From the NCBI RefSeq assembly GCF_023898315.1, contig NC_064614.1, positions 75,342,501 to 75,406,500 of the forward strand: DNA of 64,000 nt, given 5' to 3'. This DNA is from Schistocerca nitens (Eukaryota; Arthropoda; Insecta; Orthoptera; Acrididae). Shown here piece by piece: positions 30,820 to 42,005 of the stretch. The notes below the pieces were generated by a model, which was not told where the DNA came from, searched no databases, and was given only the letters and a program-made list of their open reading frames with translations. How positions within the stretch are numbered: the first letter of the stretch is position 1; each line of letters begins with the position of its first letter. The position numbers and the translations under genes are program-made.

Positions 30820-32197
30820 TTTTCAGCGCCACTTATTTGTTGCCCACCCGGTGTATTACTTACACGCTTTCTTTTGCCTTTAACTAACTGAACTACTCTC
30901 ATTCAATATATGGCTTTTGTGTCTGCCATCATATCACATTATCTCATAATATTATCTCGGGGCGACTGTTCAGCCTGTTAGGTGGGGCAGTTAATACTTG
31001 CTAGTACTAACCATTAGTAACCAGCAATCACTCTCAGACGAACTCAAGCTATAATATGAAAGAAGTCTTGTGCTTTAAAGGCACATCTGTATGCTGAGCT
31101 TTTATTAGCAGAAAATGTAATTATAAGTAATGAAATGAAGAAGTAGTTTGAGCCATAGATATAGTCCACGGCTGTATAAATATCGTACGCACTCGCTGGA
31201 AACATTTCAAGATATTTGATCATCAGCTTATTGGCGTAATAAGAGGCAACCTTTGTTTTCTAGGTTCTTGTCCAGGTCGGACGTATTTTGGCACACCGCC
31301 GTTAATACTACCTTATTTTATTACTACATTCACGAGTTGCAAGAAAACGGCACTCGTAATTGCATAATACAAGTCTCAATGTAAGTGTCGTAATTTGTAT
31401 TTTATTTCAGAATGTACTGTTATTACTAACCTATGTGTGTTTTATTTTGTATCTTTTGTCATTGTAAGATGGTTGGGTGACATGGCATGGGAAAAGGTTA
31501 AGTACATCTAAGCAAAAAGTCTTCCAGCTCAATCCACCGTCGTCTTCCGGTGCTGTCTTATTACGAAGTCCGATTTTAGAGAAAACACAAAGAAACACGA
31601 TTAAAAATACATAAACGGACTGTTAACAAAAATCCATGCTCAAGCGCCGAGAGTTTGTATGATATTTAATATTGATTATTATATTTCATTGTATTGTCTT
31701 GATCCAGGTACGATCGAGCCAAAAAATTAAAGTACATAACACAGACCGTGATCCAGCCACAAGCCCAAGACCGATATACTGGTTACATGAGGCAGAAAAG
31801 CGAAAAGAGATTGACATATGTTGCGGGCAGCTGTTTTATGACTGACGCTCACGGAACTGTAAAAGCAGACCATACCAGTATGTACAACTCCTTTCTTGTA
31901 ATGCCTTCCACGGGAATAGGATCAGCACTTCCAAAACGCCTTCGTGCTTGCTAAAACAAACTGACAACGAAACGCGATACTTTTGTTTCGACATTTTCTG
32001 TTTATCGATGCTTTCTGGCTATAATCTCGGACTGACGAGTAATATTCAAGTATCGGTTGAACAGCAGTTTTGTAACTTCCCTCATAAGGGTGCATTACTC
32101 TTTGAGAGGACTCTACCAACGAAACTCAGACTGAAGTTCGTCCATCCTGGGATTAATATTAAAAAGGTTAGCACTTCCCAATGTTCTACAAAATTTT
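30820..32197. other. Anonymous AT-rich DNA, no gene recognised
   Basis: About 1.4 kb with short frames only. No repeat or transposon signature recognised by eye. Confidence 0.35.
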
Positions 32198-33552
32198 GAC
32201 GGGGTGGTCAAGGCAAAACAGGCCTTGTCTTAAACTGAATGTGATATTTGAAGCACTGTGAGTGTTGTTATTCCTTAACTCTAAGACGGTGCTCGAGCTG
32301 GCTCGGGTGATGCCACATATGTCAAGCGGCGATTTAGTGATCAGCGTTGCGTTGCCAGTAATCAGTTTCAAGATTGTTGTGAATACAGTTCTGCAGAATG
32401 CCTTTTTCAATAAAGAGTGTTCCTGTTGAAACTTGCTTTGGACGTAAATTGTTAACAACGTTAAATGAAAGTATCTCAATAAATTTTCCAGAAACAGCTG
32501 CTCCAGCAGAAAATATTGTGCAGAAATTGATCACTAAATTCAGAGCAGCAGGTTCAGTCGCTAGTGGCGAAAATAATTGTGTAAAGGGAATTTGTTTGCC
32601 GTGGAGTTTTGGAAGTGTTCACGAGACTATAGTAACAAGGTCACGGAAATCAACTAGACGGCTATCCTCCCAACTAAACATCAAAAGGACTCCATGACAG
32701 AGCATGTTGAAGTTGTTACATGTGCAAGCATACAAAGTAAGACACATGCAAGCATTCAAACCCATGGATTACGCACAATGACAATACTGTTGCGAATTGT
32801 TACCCATGCATGTCATGACGGTTATCTGGATCAAAATCTTTACTTCAACTCAGAAGGAGCATGGTTTCACCTTAGCTGATACGTGAACTCTCAAAACACA
32901 CGATATTGGTTAACAGATAATCCAACTGAACGCTACGCGGTGCTTCAGCATGATTTGAAGGTAGGTGTTTGGTGTTAAAACCAACGTATTGTAGACCTAA
33001 TTTTAACAACATCGTCAACCCTCAAGTGCATGTAATGAAACTGTTGCAACTATTCATAGCGCAGCTAACGGGGAAAGAACGGGACTATGCCTTTTTTCTG
33101 TGAGATGGCGGTGCGGAGCGTACTTCACGGCTTTCACTGTCATAAGCCCATTAATTTTCAGAGAAGAACGTACAGTTTCCGTCGGCTTATAATCTACCAG
33201 TTCGCACTGTCTGTCTACGTATGATTTTAAATTGTAGGGTAATTTAAAGGAGAAGGTCTACAGCAACAACCCGCATAAAATTCAATAACTGAACACAAAT
33301 ATACGCAGTGTAATCGCGGAAATCATATCAAATGAGTTACCAGAAACATGCCGAGACTTGCTGCATTCTATATCGAAGTTTATGGTGAACGTTTTCAGTG
33401 CCTCCTGTTATTTATTAACCTATTGAATGTTCAGTAAGTTGGTTTTCATAATATTAATTTACTACTCAGTACTCTGCGTTTACAATGAACAAGTGAATTA
33501 TCTATATGTCATTTATGAGACATGAGGCCGCTTTTATTTTGGCCACCCTGTA
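32198..33552 (+). mobile_element. Second rosa-like transposon relic
   Basis: The right end GCTTTTATTTTGGCCACCCTGTA (33528-33552 region) mirrors a decayed left end near 32200-32225 (GGGGTGGTCAAGGCAAAACA). The decayed gene begins with ATG at 32398 (MPFSIKSVPVETCF) and carries ENIVQKLITKFRAAGSVAS, then SRKSTRRLSSQLNIKRTP, a helix-turn-helix segment. Later come GAWFHLS, YVNSQNTRYWLTDNPTE and LKVGVWC, which surround the first catalytic Asp position (normally DEAWFHLSGYVNSQNTRYW). The Asp itself reads Gly here. Multiple stops. The catalytic C-terminal part after 33010 is unrecognisable. Confidence 0.7.
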
Positions 33553-33630
33553 TTTATTTGGTGTCACGAATCAGTTTTCGACTTCTCGCGCTATCTTCAG
33601 GCGACAACTGAACGTCGAAAATACAGATAA
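33553..33630 (-). repeat. Penelope-type terminus with degraded hammerhead-like core
   Basis: The minus strand reads CTGAAGAT (33593-33600), a 13-base spacer, then GAAAAC and an AAATAAATA end that abuts the rosa-like transposon at 33552. Helix II is poorly formed. It lies about 250 bp downstream of the Penelope relic at 33866-34765 and may be its 3' end. Confidence 0.45.
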
Positions 33631-33865
33631 ACATGATGTGCGACTCACACAGATATTAATTATACAGAAGACACAAAAATGACAGATTTTTTACATAGGA
33701 AAACATCTTTTTTGTCAGAGATAAATAGCTACATTAACTAGAAAAGGGCGGTGAACCAATTGTTTATGTCGATATACATTTAACAACCCACGGAAAATGA
33801 GATAAATATGCGTTTCAGTCAAGTGCTCGTAATAAAAATTAATTTATCAAGGGAGAAAATGGAAA

Positions 33866-34765
33866 CTACGTCTGATGATTTAATACTAGGCTGCCGTTCT
33901 GTATCATGTGTTCGTTAATTCCCAGTACGTCCAATAGGATCATCTTTTTACTTTTCTTAACATAATGTAAAACTTCACATTCTAAATAATATGAATAGTT
34001 TTCTGCTAAAAACGACCAGCAGAAGAAGAATCTTTTTTCCTTAATCTCCATCTTCTCTGATGTTAACATAGCCTAACTGCCACAGCTCTGCCTGACTGAC
34101 GAATATAGCCTACCATATTTTGAAACTGCGTAACAGTGGTTTTATGAATACCACTCTGTGACAAGGTTGCAGTTTCTCTTTACTAATGAGTAAAATTTTT
34201 ATATATAAAATGTAGATCTGTAGTTGCGAGACGTTAACATTTTTGCAGGTTGTCTGAAACGCTGCCAAAATAACTACTGAGTGATTGCTGTTGGCCAGCG
34301 TACAGAAGCGGCATAATTTTATGCATTTCCTTTTTGTTAGTATGTTATCAATCAGGGCAGAGGGTGTTCGATGGTCTGAGTTCTGTTTAAAAGACTGATT
34401 CAGATAATGAAACAGATGTGAGACAATGTACCCTCGAATGGTAAGCTGCATGTTTGTGGCTTCGTGGATGCTGGGAGCGTCCAGGGATTACGGTACAAGA
34501 AGCTCTATTTTTGCTGTAAATGCTAGATAAGTATCTTCTTGTATTAGTATCTATATTAAGGTCCCAGAAATTTGTAGAAGACCCTTCCAGCTTCATTGTA
34601 AACGGGAGTTTCTCCATCCTCCCAGCTTCATTGCAAACGGGAGTTTCTTACGTTGTGAGTTTAACTGCTGTAGTAATGTGTCCAATTGTCTAGAGGCATC
34701 GGTCCACAAACACAGCGTATCATCGATAGATTTGAACCAGCGCTTAATTTCTTAATGCAGTAGCT
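33866..34765 (-). pseudogene. Old Penelope-like element relic: reverse transcriptase and GIY-YIG remnants
   Basis: Reading the minus strand from about 34765, SIDDTLCLW is a counterpart of the Y-x-D-D motif with both Asp. It is followed by LDTLLQQLNSQ and LPFTMKLEGSSTNFWDLNI (Penelope: TVELE..INFLDL). Then come an IYSKN/TVIPG/SQHPRSHK block and LIDNILTKRKC. Further on, YIRQSGRAVAVRL (about 34106-34070) resembles the YIG.SGR part of a GIY-YIG nuclease, and LDVLGINEHMIQNGSLVLNHQ resembles the Penelope C-terminus. Order and orientation agree throughout. Many stops; a 34-bp tandem duplication lies inside at 34583-34649. Confidence 0.7.
34583..34649. repeat. Short tandem duplication inside Penelope relic
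   Basis: CCAGCTTCATTGTAAACGGG and CCAGCTTCATTGCAAACGGG, each followed by AGTTTCT, lie head to tail with a period of about 34 bp. Confidence 0.85.
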
Positions 34766-35219
34766 CTCTCTGCAATATATATTTTAAATACATTTACTAT
34801 TACTATCAAGTTCTTGCAAGCAAATATCGAAAGTTCAGTTAACATCTTAGGATTAGTTTATGCGGACGTTCGATTTAAAATCGCTCCGTACGCAATCTAC
34901 AGATATTTAAGGTGACGGGTTCCAGTGTTTGTTCGCCAATCTTACAATGTACAATAATGGCTCTTTGCTCCTATTTATGCAGAATTCATAAAATTTGTTT
35001 GTGTTGAGGATCAACTGCCAACCCTTTCACCAAAGATCTATACCCTACGGGTCTTCCTGCACTTCGCTGTATTTTATAGTGTTGCGATTGCGTTGTGTAC
35101 AATAGTATCAATTGAGAAGAGCGTGGAACTTTCGACCTAATGAACGAAGCAAGGCGGATATACTATGCAAGCAGAGAGAGCATTCCTTCCTAATATGGCT
35201 AGTAGTATCGAATGTAGGC

Positions 35220-35770
35220 CTTAGTTTGAGAAAGAAAACTTTTCTGACACTCAGGAATGTATTTAAGTGAGACATGGACTATGAGAAACCTGGATAAGAA
35301 GAGACTCAAAGCGATTGAGATGTGACGCTACAGAGGTATATTGCAACAAATACAAACTAGGTGAAACTAGGTGCTGGCCACTGTGGCGAAGAGTTCCAGG
35401 CCCTTCAGTCCGGAACCGCGCTGCTGCTAGTGTCGCAGGTTCGAATCCTGCGTCGGGTATGGATGTGTGTGATGTCCTTAGGTTAGTTAGGTTTAAGTAG
35501 ATCTAAGTCTGTGGGACTGATGACCTCAGATGTTAAGTCCCACAGTGCTTAGAGCCATTTTATTTTTACAATCGAGATGGTTTCCAGCAAAAATTAGCAT
35601 CAGGTAATCACTGACGAGAAGGGACAGAATGACAGAATACGTGTTGAGACAACAGGGAATAACTTCCATGTCACTAGAGAGAGCTGTTGAGGGTAAAAGC
35701 TGTAGAGGATGATAGAGATTGGACTGATTACAAGAAATAATCGAGAGGCTTCAAGTCAGTCACTGAAGCT
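35220..35770 (+). pseudogene. Old RTE LINE relic, split by a SINE
   Basis: Broken frames give SETWTMRNLDKKRLKAIEM followed by RYRGILQ (about 35265-35345), matching SETWTITSLDKKRIEAFEMWCYRRML of young copies. After the SINE at 35369-35565, RRDRMTEYVLRQQGITSMSLERAVEGKSCRG (about 35620-35705) matches RRRDRLVGHVLRHQGITNLALEGSVEGKNRRG. Stops and indels throughout. The two halves are colinear, so the SINE inserted into this relic. Confidence 0.8.
35369..35565 (+). mobile_element. tRNA-derived SINE, complete-looking copy
   Basis: The head CTGGCCACTGTGGCGAAGAG (box A-like) and GCAGGTTCGAATCCTG (box B) are followed by GGATGTGTGTGATGTCCTTA and the tail CACAGTGCTTAGAGCCATTT. It is a useful reference for the split copy at 24274-24688. 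No clear target duplication seen. Confidence 0.88.
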
Positions 35771-36219
35771 AGGACTGGCATGGACAATACGTCAGCTAAA
35801 AATATAAGGTACACCATGCCTAGTACAGTGTCGGAAAACTGTTAGAGTTCAAAACAGCTTCCAGTCCTTTCGGAGTGGATAAATATAGGTATTGTATGGT
35901 TTTCAAAGAAATTTTATACCATTCATCCTACAAAATATTAGCAATTTCAGGTATCGATAATGGAGGTGCTCAGCGATCACGCAACTGCCTCTCCAAAATA
36001 GAGTACAAAGTTTCAATAATACTGAATCTATCCTGGTGTTCGCAAAACCAGTCCTGGGCCATGTGAGCTGTGTGGACTTGAGCCCTGTCTTCTGAGAACA
36101 GAGCGTCACCATTGACGGACAAACAGACTACCCTAGAATGGAACTTGTCAGCTACGATTGTCACATAATCCTTGGCAGTACTCCAGCCTTGCACAGTAAC
36201 TTTGGGGCTCATACACTAC

Positions 36220-36377
36220 AGAGATTGGACTGATTACAAGAAATAATGGAGAGGCTTCAATTCAGTCACTGAAACTTGGACTGGCATGGAGAATACGTCA
36301 GCTAAAAATTTAAGGTACACCACGCCTAGTACAGTGTCGGAAAACTGTTAGAATTCAAAACAGCTTCCAGTCCTTTC
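36220..36377. repeat. 158-bp segment duplicated from 35714-35871
   Basis: Positions 36220-36377 repeat 35714-35871 (AGAGATTGGACTGATTACAA to CAGCTTCCAGTCCTTTC) with a handful of substitutions. The unit spans the junction between the RTE relic and the 3' end of the Tc1 relic. The second copy sits inside the Tc1 coding region, between its first-Asp block and second-Asp block, so it arose after both relics were adjacent. Confidence 0.9.
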
Positions 36378-36534
36378 CTTCCTGCTCAAATCATCACTGA
36401 ATCCCCGGCATGTTTCACTGTTGGGGCGTAAACTTTACCAGGAGTTTGCAAACAGAGTGAAACAAGACTCTTGACTTTCTTGCAATGCTCCATAGTAATG
36501 ACTCCGGCACCACTTTCTTCTGTTATGGGAATTT

Positions 36535-38099
36535 ACATCATTATGGAAATGGAAGAGGATGAAGATGAAATGGGAGATAAGATACTGCGTGAAGAGTTTG
36601 ACAGAGCACTGAAAGACCTGAGTCGAAACAAGGCCCGGGAGTAGACAACATTCCATTAGAACTACTGATGGCCTTGGGAGAGCCAGTCATGACAAAACTC
36701 TACCATCTGGTGAGCAAGATGTATGAGACAGGCGAAATACCCACAGACTTCAAGAAGAATATAATAATTCCAATCCCAAAGAAAGCAGGTGTTGACAGAT
36801 GTGAAAATTACCGAACTATCAGTTTAATAAGTCACAGCTGCAAAATACTAACGCGAATTCTTTACAGACGAATGGAAAAACTGGTAGAAGCGGACCTCGG
36901 GGAAGATCAGTTTGGATTCCGTAGAAATGTTGGAACACGTGAGGCAATACTAACCTTACGACTTACCTTAGAAGGAAGATTAAGAAAAGGCAAACCTACG
37001 TTTCTAGCATTTGTAGACTTAGAGAAAGCTTTTGACAACGTTAACTGGAATACTCTCTTTCAAATTCTGAAGGTGGCAGGGGTAAAATACAGGGAGCGAA
37101 AGGCTATTTACAATTAGTACAGAAACCAGATGGCAGTTATAAGAGTCGAGGGGCATGAAAGGGAAGCAGTGGTTGGGAAAGGAGTGAGACAGGGCTGTAG
37201 CCTCTCCCCGATTATATTCAATCTGTATACTGAGCAAGCAGTAAAGGAAACAAAAGAAAAATTCGGAGTAGGTATTAAAATTCATGGAGAAGAAGTAAAA
37301 ACTTTGAGGTTCGCCGATGACATTGTAATTCTGTCAGAGACAGCAAAAGACTTGTAAGAGCAGTTGAACGGAATGGACAGTGTCTTGAAAGGAGGATATA
37401 AGATGAACATCAACAAAAGCAAAACGAAGATAATGGAATGTAGTCAAATTAAATCAGGTGATGCTGAGGGGATTAGATTAGGAAATGAGACACTTAAAGT
37501 AGTAAAGGAGTTTTGCTATTTAGGGAGCAAAATAACTGATGATGGTCGAAGTAGGGAGGATATAAAATGTAGACTGGCAATGGAGAGGAAATCGTTTCTG
37601 AAGAAGAGAAATTTGTTAACATAGAGTACAGATTTAAGTGTCAGGAAGTCGTTTCTGAAAGTATTTGTATGGAGTGTAGCCATGTATGGAAGTGAAACAT
37701 GGACGATAACCAGTTTGGACAAGAAGAGAATAGAAGATTTTGAAATGTGGTGCTACAGAAGAATGCTGAAGATAAGATGGGTAGACCACATAACTAATGA
37801 GGAGGTATTGAATAGGATTGGGGAGAAGAGAAGTTTGTGGCACAACTTGACTAGAAGAAGGGATCGGTTGGTAGGACATGTTTTGAGGCATCAAGGGATC
37901 ACAAATTTAGCATTGGAGGGCAGCGTGGAGGGTAAAAATCGTAGAGGGAGACCAAGAGATGAATACACTAAGCAGATTCAGAAGGATGTAAGTTGCAGTA
38001 GGTACTGGGAGATGAAGAAGCTTGCACAGGATAGAGTAGCATGGAGAGCTGCATCAAACCAGTCTCAGGACTGAAGACCACAACAACAACAACAACATC
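36535..38099 (+). mobile_element. 5'-truncated RTE LINE (copy D) inserted in the Tc1 relic
   Basis: The insertion 36540-38094 starts within the RTE gene (ATTATGGAAATGGAAGAGGA) and ends in (CAA)n. ACATC occurs on both sides (36535-36539, 38095-38099). Joining the flanks restores the Tc1 reading PLTKDVN, which confirms the borders. It contains the whole reverse transcriptase and C-terminus but no endonuclease. Confidence 0.93.
36600..38074 (+). pseudogene. RTE LINE reverse transcriptase and C-terminal domain (copy D)
   Basis: The frame at 36668-37117 contains PIPKKAGVDRCENYRTISLIS, EDQFGFRRNVGTREA and FVDLEKAFDNVNW. A TAG then follows YN where sister copies have Leu (TTG; IYNLYRNQ). The same frame resumes with KGVRQGCSLSPIIF and RFADDIVILSETAKDL. 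A second stop falls in place of a Glu codon near 37358, then NINKSKTKIMECSQIK and YLGSKITDDGRSRED. A third stop precedes 37625. The last frame, 37682-38074, has SETWTITSLDKKRIEDFEMWCYRRMLKIRW and ends SNQSQD. The active-site Asp pair is intact. Three or so nonsense changes and no frameshift of note make this a young but inactive copy. Confidence 0.93.
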
Positions 38100-38539
38100 C
38101 TTGGTAAGTGGTGTTCGAATTCCAGCTCTCCCTGAAATTTCCTGCTTCTGGAGGTTCCTTTGTGTAGTTTTGGTACTGACAGTGTCTTCGAGTGCGACAT
38201 TTAGTTACACGGTGACTTTTGCAACCGTTATCCTCTATTTTTCGTCACATTTCTCCTCAGTGACCGTCCGTCGCGATCACTCAAACTACTGTCCGCGTTG
38301 GGAGTTAGCGGGTGCTGTATTTGCGCTTTTCCTGTATACGGTATAAGTCTTCGATACGATGCTCCTTGAAAAACCAAACACTTCGACTACCTCGGTTACG
38401 GAAGCGCCCATCATACGAGCAGCAACAATTTGACCACGTTCGAATTCACTTAGCTCTCATATAATGCTCTCACAACTGTACAGAACACCATTCTGATTAT
38501 GACTGACGACGTAGTGAGAACACTGCACAGGTGCTGTTC

Positions 38540-39053
38540 GCGATCAGATACACCGACGTAACCTGCAGTCTCGCTTAGCAACTGCATTTACGTTTAAACA
38601 TGCATTTCTCTCGGTGTTTTCATGTTTCTTTCCAAACTCTGCAGTTTGGCAAGTTTCATTACGTTTATAACTGATAGAAAAGTTTCAGTAAATGTGGTAC
38701 CTCGACGTAAAATAACTGCTCAGTTAAAAATGTAATGAACCGTGGACAATGTCCGATGCACAATAGTTACAACTTTTCCGGAAAAACGGCTGACAATTCT
38801 CGTCGGGTGGAGCATTCAGGCTGGGACACGGCGAACTCCTGAGGTGGGCCTTGAGCCAGAGAAATGGAGTGCCTCCGAAACCCAATAAAAGGGGAAGTCA
38901 GTGGCTGGTCCATCGGGAGATGGATTGGAGAGGAGAGAAAGAAGCAGATCCCAGCTGAACTGACCGCAATTTGTATTGGCCGTTGTGCGGGGCTGCGCGC
39001 CCGCATTCTCTGCACTTCGGATCTGCCCCTTGTGTGTGTTCGTGTCCGTGTGT

Positions 39054-39091
<38 letters not shown>

Positions 39092-39735
39092 TGTGAGTGA
39101 GTACGTGTGTGTGGTCTGAGGCGGGCCAGCAGCACGTACAGTGCCTGTATGGTTCCTGAATAGGGCCCGGCCAGGGGAATACATCGCGTAATGATCTCTC
39201 TTCAGGGGCAACAGAAAGGGCAGAATGCGGCGCCATTGAGAAGCCCTCGCCGCCACGGGCTATCGGTGAAAAACACCGGAGTCGGCGTGCCGAGGTACGC
39301 CCCCGCACAACACGCTCGCCTAACCCAGTTTCCTTCCGGCTGCGAGCTTCTGCTGGATACGCCGCGCCGCATTCGCCTCTCCTCTCACTGTTGCTGCCTG
39401 CCTCCGCTGCACAGTAGGAATGCATCTCGACTTCAGCGCCAACAATAGGCGAACGTTCCAGCGTGTACTCGCAGGTATTACTAATACCTTCGTCTTCTAC
39501 GAAGGCGCCGTAAACTCAACGTCAAACTCGCTCCGTCCCCTTGATTACTGTATTGTCGTCTACAAAAATGGATACATCGTTATTCGTTGCAGTGTAACAG
39601 TGGCGTGAAATCAATAAAAATGACACTCTATCCAAGGAGATTAAGTGGCTAATACGTAATTTTATTTTTTTATTTATATTTTTATACTGCGTGTGATACG
39701 ACACCCTCCAAGGGTGACAAACTATTATACCCACA
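38540..39735. other. Non-coding; GC-rich patch with a TG microsatellite
   Basis: Between about 38800 and 39420 GC and CpG content rise clearly. The region includes an imperfect (TG)n run at 39031-39092, which creates long low-complexity open frames (His-Thr runs) on the minus strand. No gene or known repeat recognised. Confidence 0.4.
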
Positions 39736-39739
39736 GCAT

Positions 39740-40924
39740 GTTGTTGTTGTTGTTGTGGTCTTCAGTCCTGAGACTGGTGTGATGCAAGCTCTCCATGCTA
39801 TTCTATCCTGTGCAAGCTTCTTCATCTCTCAGTACTTACTGCAGCCGACATCCTTCTGAATCAATTTAGTGTATTCATCTCTTGGTCTCCCTCTACGATT
39901 TTTACCCTCCACGCTGCCCTCCAATACTAAATTGGTGATCCCTTGATGCCTCAGAACATGTCCTACCAACCGATCCCTTCTTCTAGTCAAGTTGTGCCAC
40001 AAACTCCTCCCCAATTCTATTCAATACCTTCTCATTAGTTATGTGATCTACCCATCTAATCTTCAGCATTCTTCTGTAGGACCACATTTCGAAAGCTTCT
40101 ATTCTCTTCTTGTCCAGACTATTAACCGACTATGTTTCACTTCCATACATGGCTACACTCCATACAAATACTTTCAGAAACGACTTCCTCACACTTAAAT
40201 CAATACAGGATGTTAACAAATTTCTCTTCTTCAGAAACACTTACCTTGCCATTGCCAGTCTACGTTTTATATCCGCTCTACTTCGACCATCATCAGTTAT
40301 TTTGCTCCCCAAATAGCAAAACTCCTTTACTACTTTAAGTGTCTCATTTCCTAATCTAATTCCCTCAGCATCACCCGACTTAATTCGACTACATTCCATT
40401 ATCCTCGTTTTGCTTTTGTTGATGTTCATCTTATACCCTCCTTTCAAGACACTGTCCATTCCGTTCAACTGCTCTTCCAAGTCATTTGCTGTCCCTGACA
40501 GAATTAAAATGTCATCGGTGAACCTCAAAGTTTTTATTTCTTCTCCATGGATTTTAATACCTACTCCGAACTTTTCTTTTGCTTCTTTTACTGCTTGCTC
40601 AATATACAGATTGAATAGCAACGGGAAGAGGCTACAACCCTGTCTCACTCCCTTCCCAACCACTGCTTCCCTTTCATGTCCCTGGACTCTTATAACTGCG
40701 ATCTGGATTCTGTACAAATTTTAAATAGCCTTCCGCTCCTTGTATTTTACCCCTGCCACCTTTAGAATTTGAAAGAGAGTATTCCAGTCAACATTGTCAA
40801 AAGCTTTCTCTAAGTCTACAAATGTTAGAAACGTAGGTTTGCCTTTCCTTAATCTTTCTTCTAAGGTAAGTCGTAGGGTCAGTATTGCCTCACGTGTTCC
40901 AACATTTCTACGGAATCCAAATTG
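39740..40924 (-). mobile_element. 5'-truncated RTE LINE (copy E)
   Basis: The element runs from a (CAA)n end at 39740-39756 to the reverse transcriptase segment FGFRRNVGTREAILTLRLTLEERL at about 40924-40860. The minus strand then gives FVDLEKAFDNVDWNTLF, a stop near 40720, KGVRQGCSLFPLLF and RFTDDILILSG (Asp pair kept). NINKSKTRIMECS and YLGSKITDDGRSRAD follow. The C-terminus is degraded, with RRRDRLVGHVLRHQGITNLVLEGSVEG at 39829-40014. No convincing target duplication. Confidence 0.9.
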
Positions 40925-40944
40925 AACACACAGGATAATCACGT

Positions 40945-41972
40945 TATTTTAACATAATAAAACCTTTGATGCTAGGATTGATAGTGCAGACGAGCAGGTG
41001 GGTAGCTTGGAGTGGAAGGTGTCGTCTATTAATAAGCACAATTCTTAAACAGGATACGCACACTAAAAATTTTATTAAGCAAAATTAGCTCGGCCTTCTC
41101 CAAACTAACAAAATTTCTCAACATAGAATTTGTCAGAACAATGTTTTCTTCGAATACAGATCTCAGCTTTTACTAAATGAATACAACAATTGTTTCTCAG
41201 TTTGTTTGTTAGACAGTATTTGTGAATGTAATAAGCAATGACTAGTTGACGTAATTAAGTAACTCTCACTTCATCACGATTAAACTACTACTAGGCTAAT
41301 TACTGTTAAGCTCTGCAGGACCTTCCTACTGAAATGTTTCTCACATCAACTTGTATTGTTTTTCTATGTGTGTGAGTAACTGTATATTCACTGTTGTGGG
41401 TAAATACATACAGCGTACACAGGACGATGTGTGAAACTGAAAGCGATTACACGCTTCCGCTGTTGTAGAAATCTGCTCCAGATGCTGCAGATACCGTGTT
41501 GAGCTGGAAGTGGTAACCAAAGTACGGAGAAATATTCTTCGCGGCTCTGTTGCATAGCAATCAGATTGCTTTCAGTTCTGAGATACGTCCAGGTACTATT
41601 GTGGATTTGATGATCCATGAAGTGACTTCTTTTCCGAAGGAAACATCGAACTATTTCACTAGAACTGAACGCTCCCGTCGGAACTGTTCTCAAGATGGTA
41701 TTTATTATTAAATCACAATAGAAGTATACGCTGGGTGTAGAATATCACGTACCTTCTTGAAATGCACAATATTTTGTTGTTCTATTAACTGATTTCCTTC
41801 CCATATACACATATATTTTACAATGTGAATAAAAAACTCCCAATGGCGTCGGTTTTTACATCAGAAGAATGGCTCTCTTCTTGTAAAAATTACTCTTAAC
41901 AAGAACAAAAGCTCTATATCCTAAGAATAATTATGTGAGCGCTGACCGCCACAGAGTAATAAACAATATGTT

Positions 41973-42005
<33 letters not shown>

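Larger units (their letters stand above)
35714..38480 (-). mobile_element. Tc1-like relic (minus), split by LINE copy D and containing a 158-bp duplicated block
   Basis: The N-terminal part at about 38480-38100 reads LSEFERGQIVAARMMGASVTEVVEVFGFSRSIVS, then ALEDTVSTKT and GRAGIRTPLTKD. LINE copy D intervenes. Across the LINE the gene resumes (36539 downward) with NRRKWCRSH and SQESCFTLF, where the first catalytic Asp (DESCFTLF) is Gln. QTPGKVYAPTVKHAGDSVMI follows. After the duplicated block, 36212-35860 gives NGDALFSEDRAQVHTAHM (second Asp block, with one more change), IIETLYSILERQLRDR (Glu) and DEWYKISLKTIQ. The C-terminus is LEAVLNSNSFPTLY. Many stops. This is a dead Tc1 of a different family from the one at 29423. 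Confidence 0.85.

Noticed and set aside
38767..39425. Overlapping minus-strand frames of 122-175 codons
   Set aside because: They depend on translation of the TG microsatellite (His-Thr and Thr-His runs) and the surrounding GC-rich patch; no motif.
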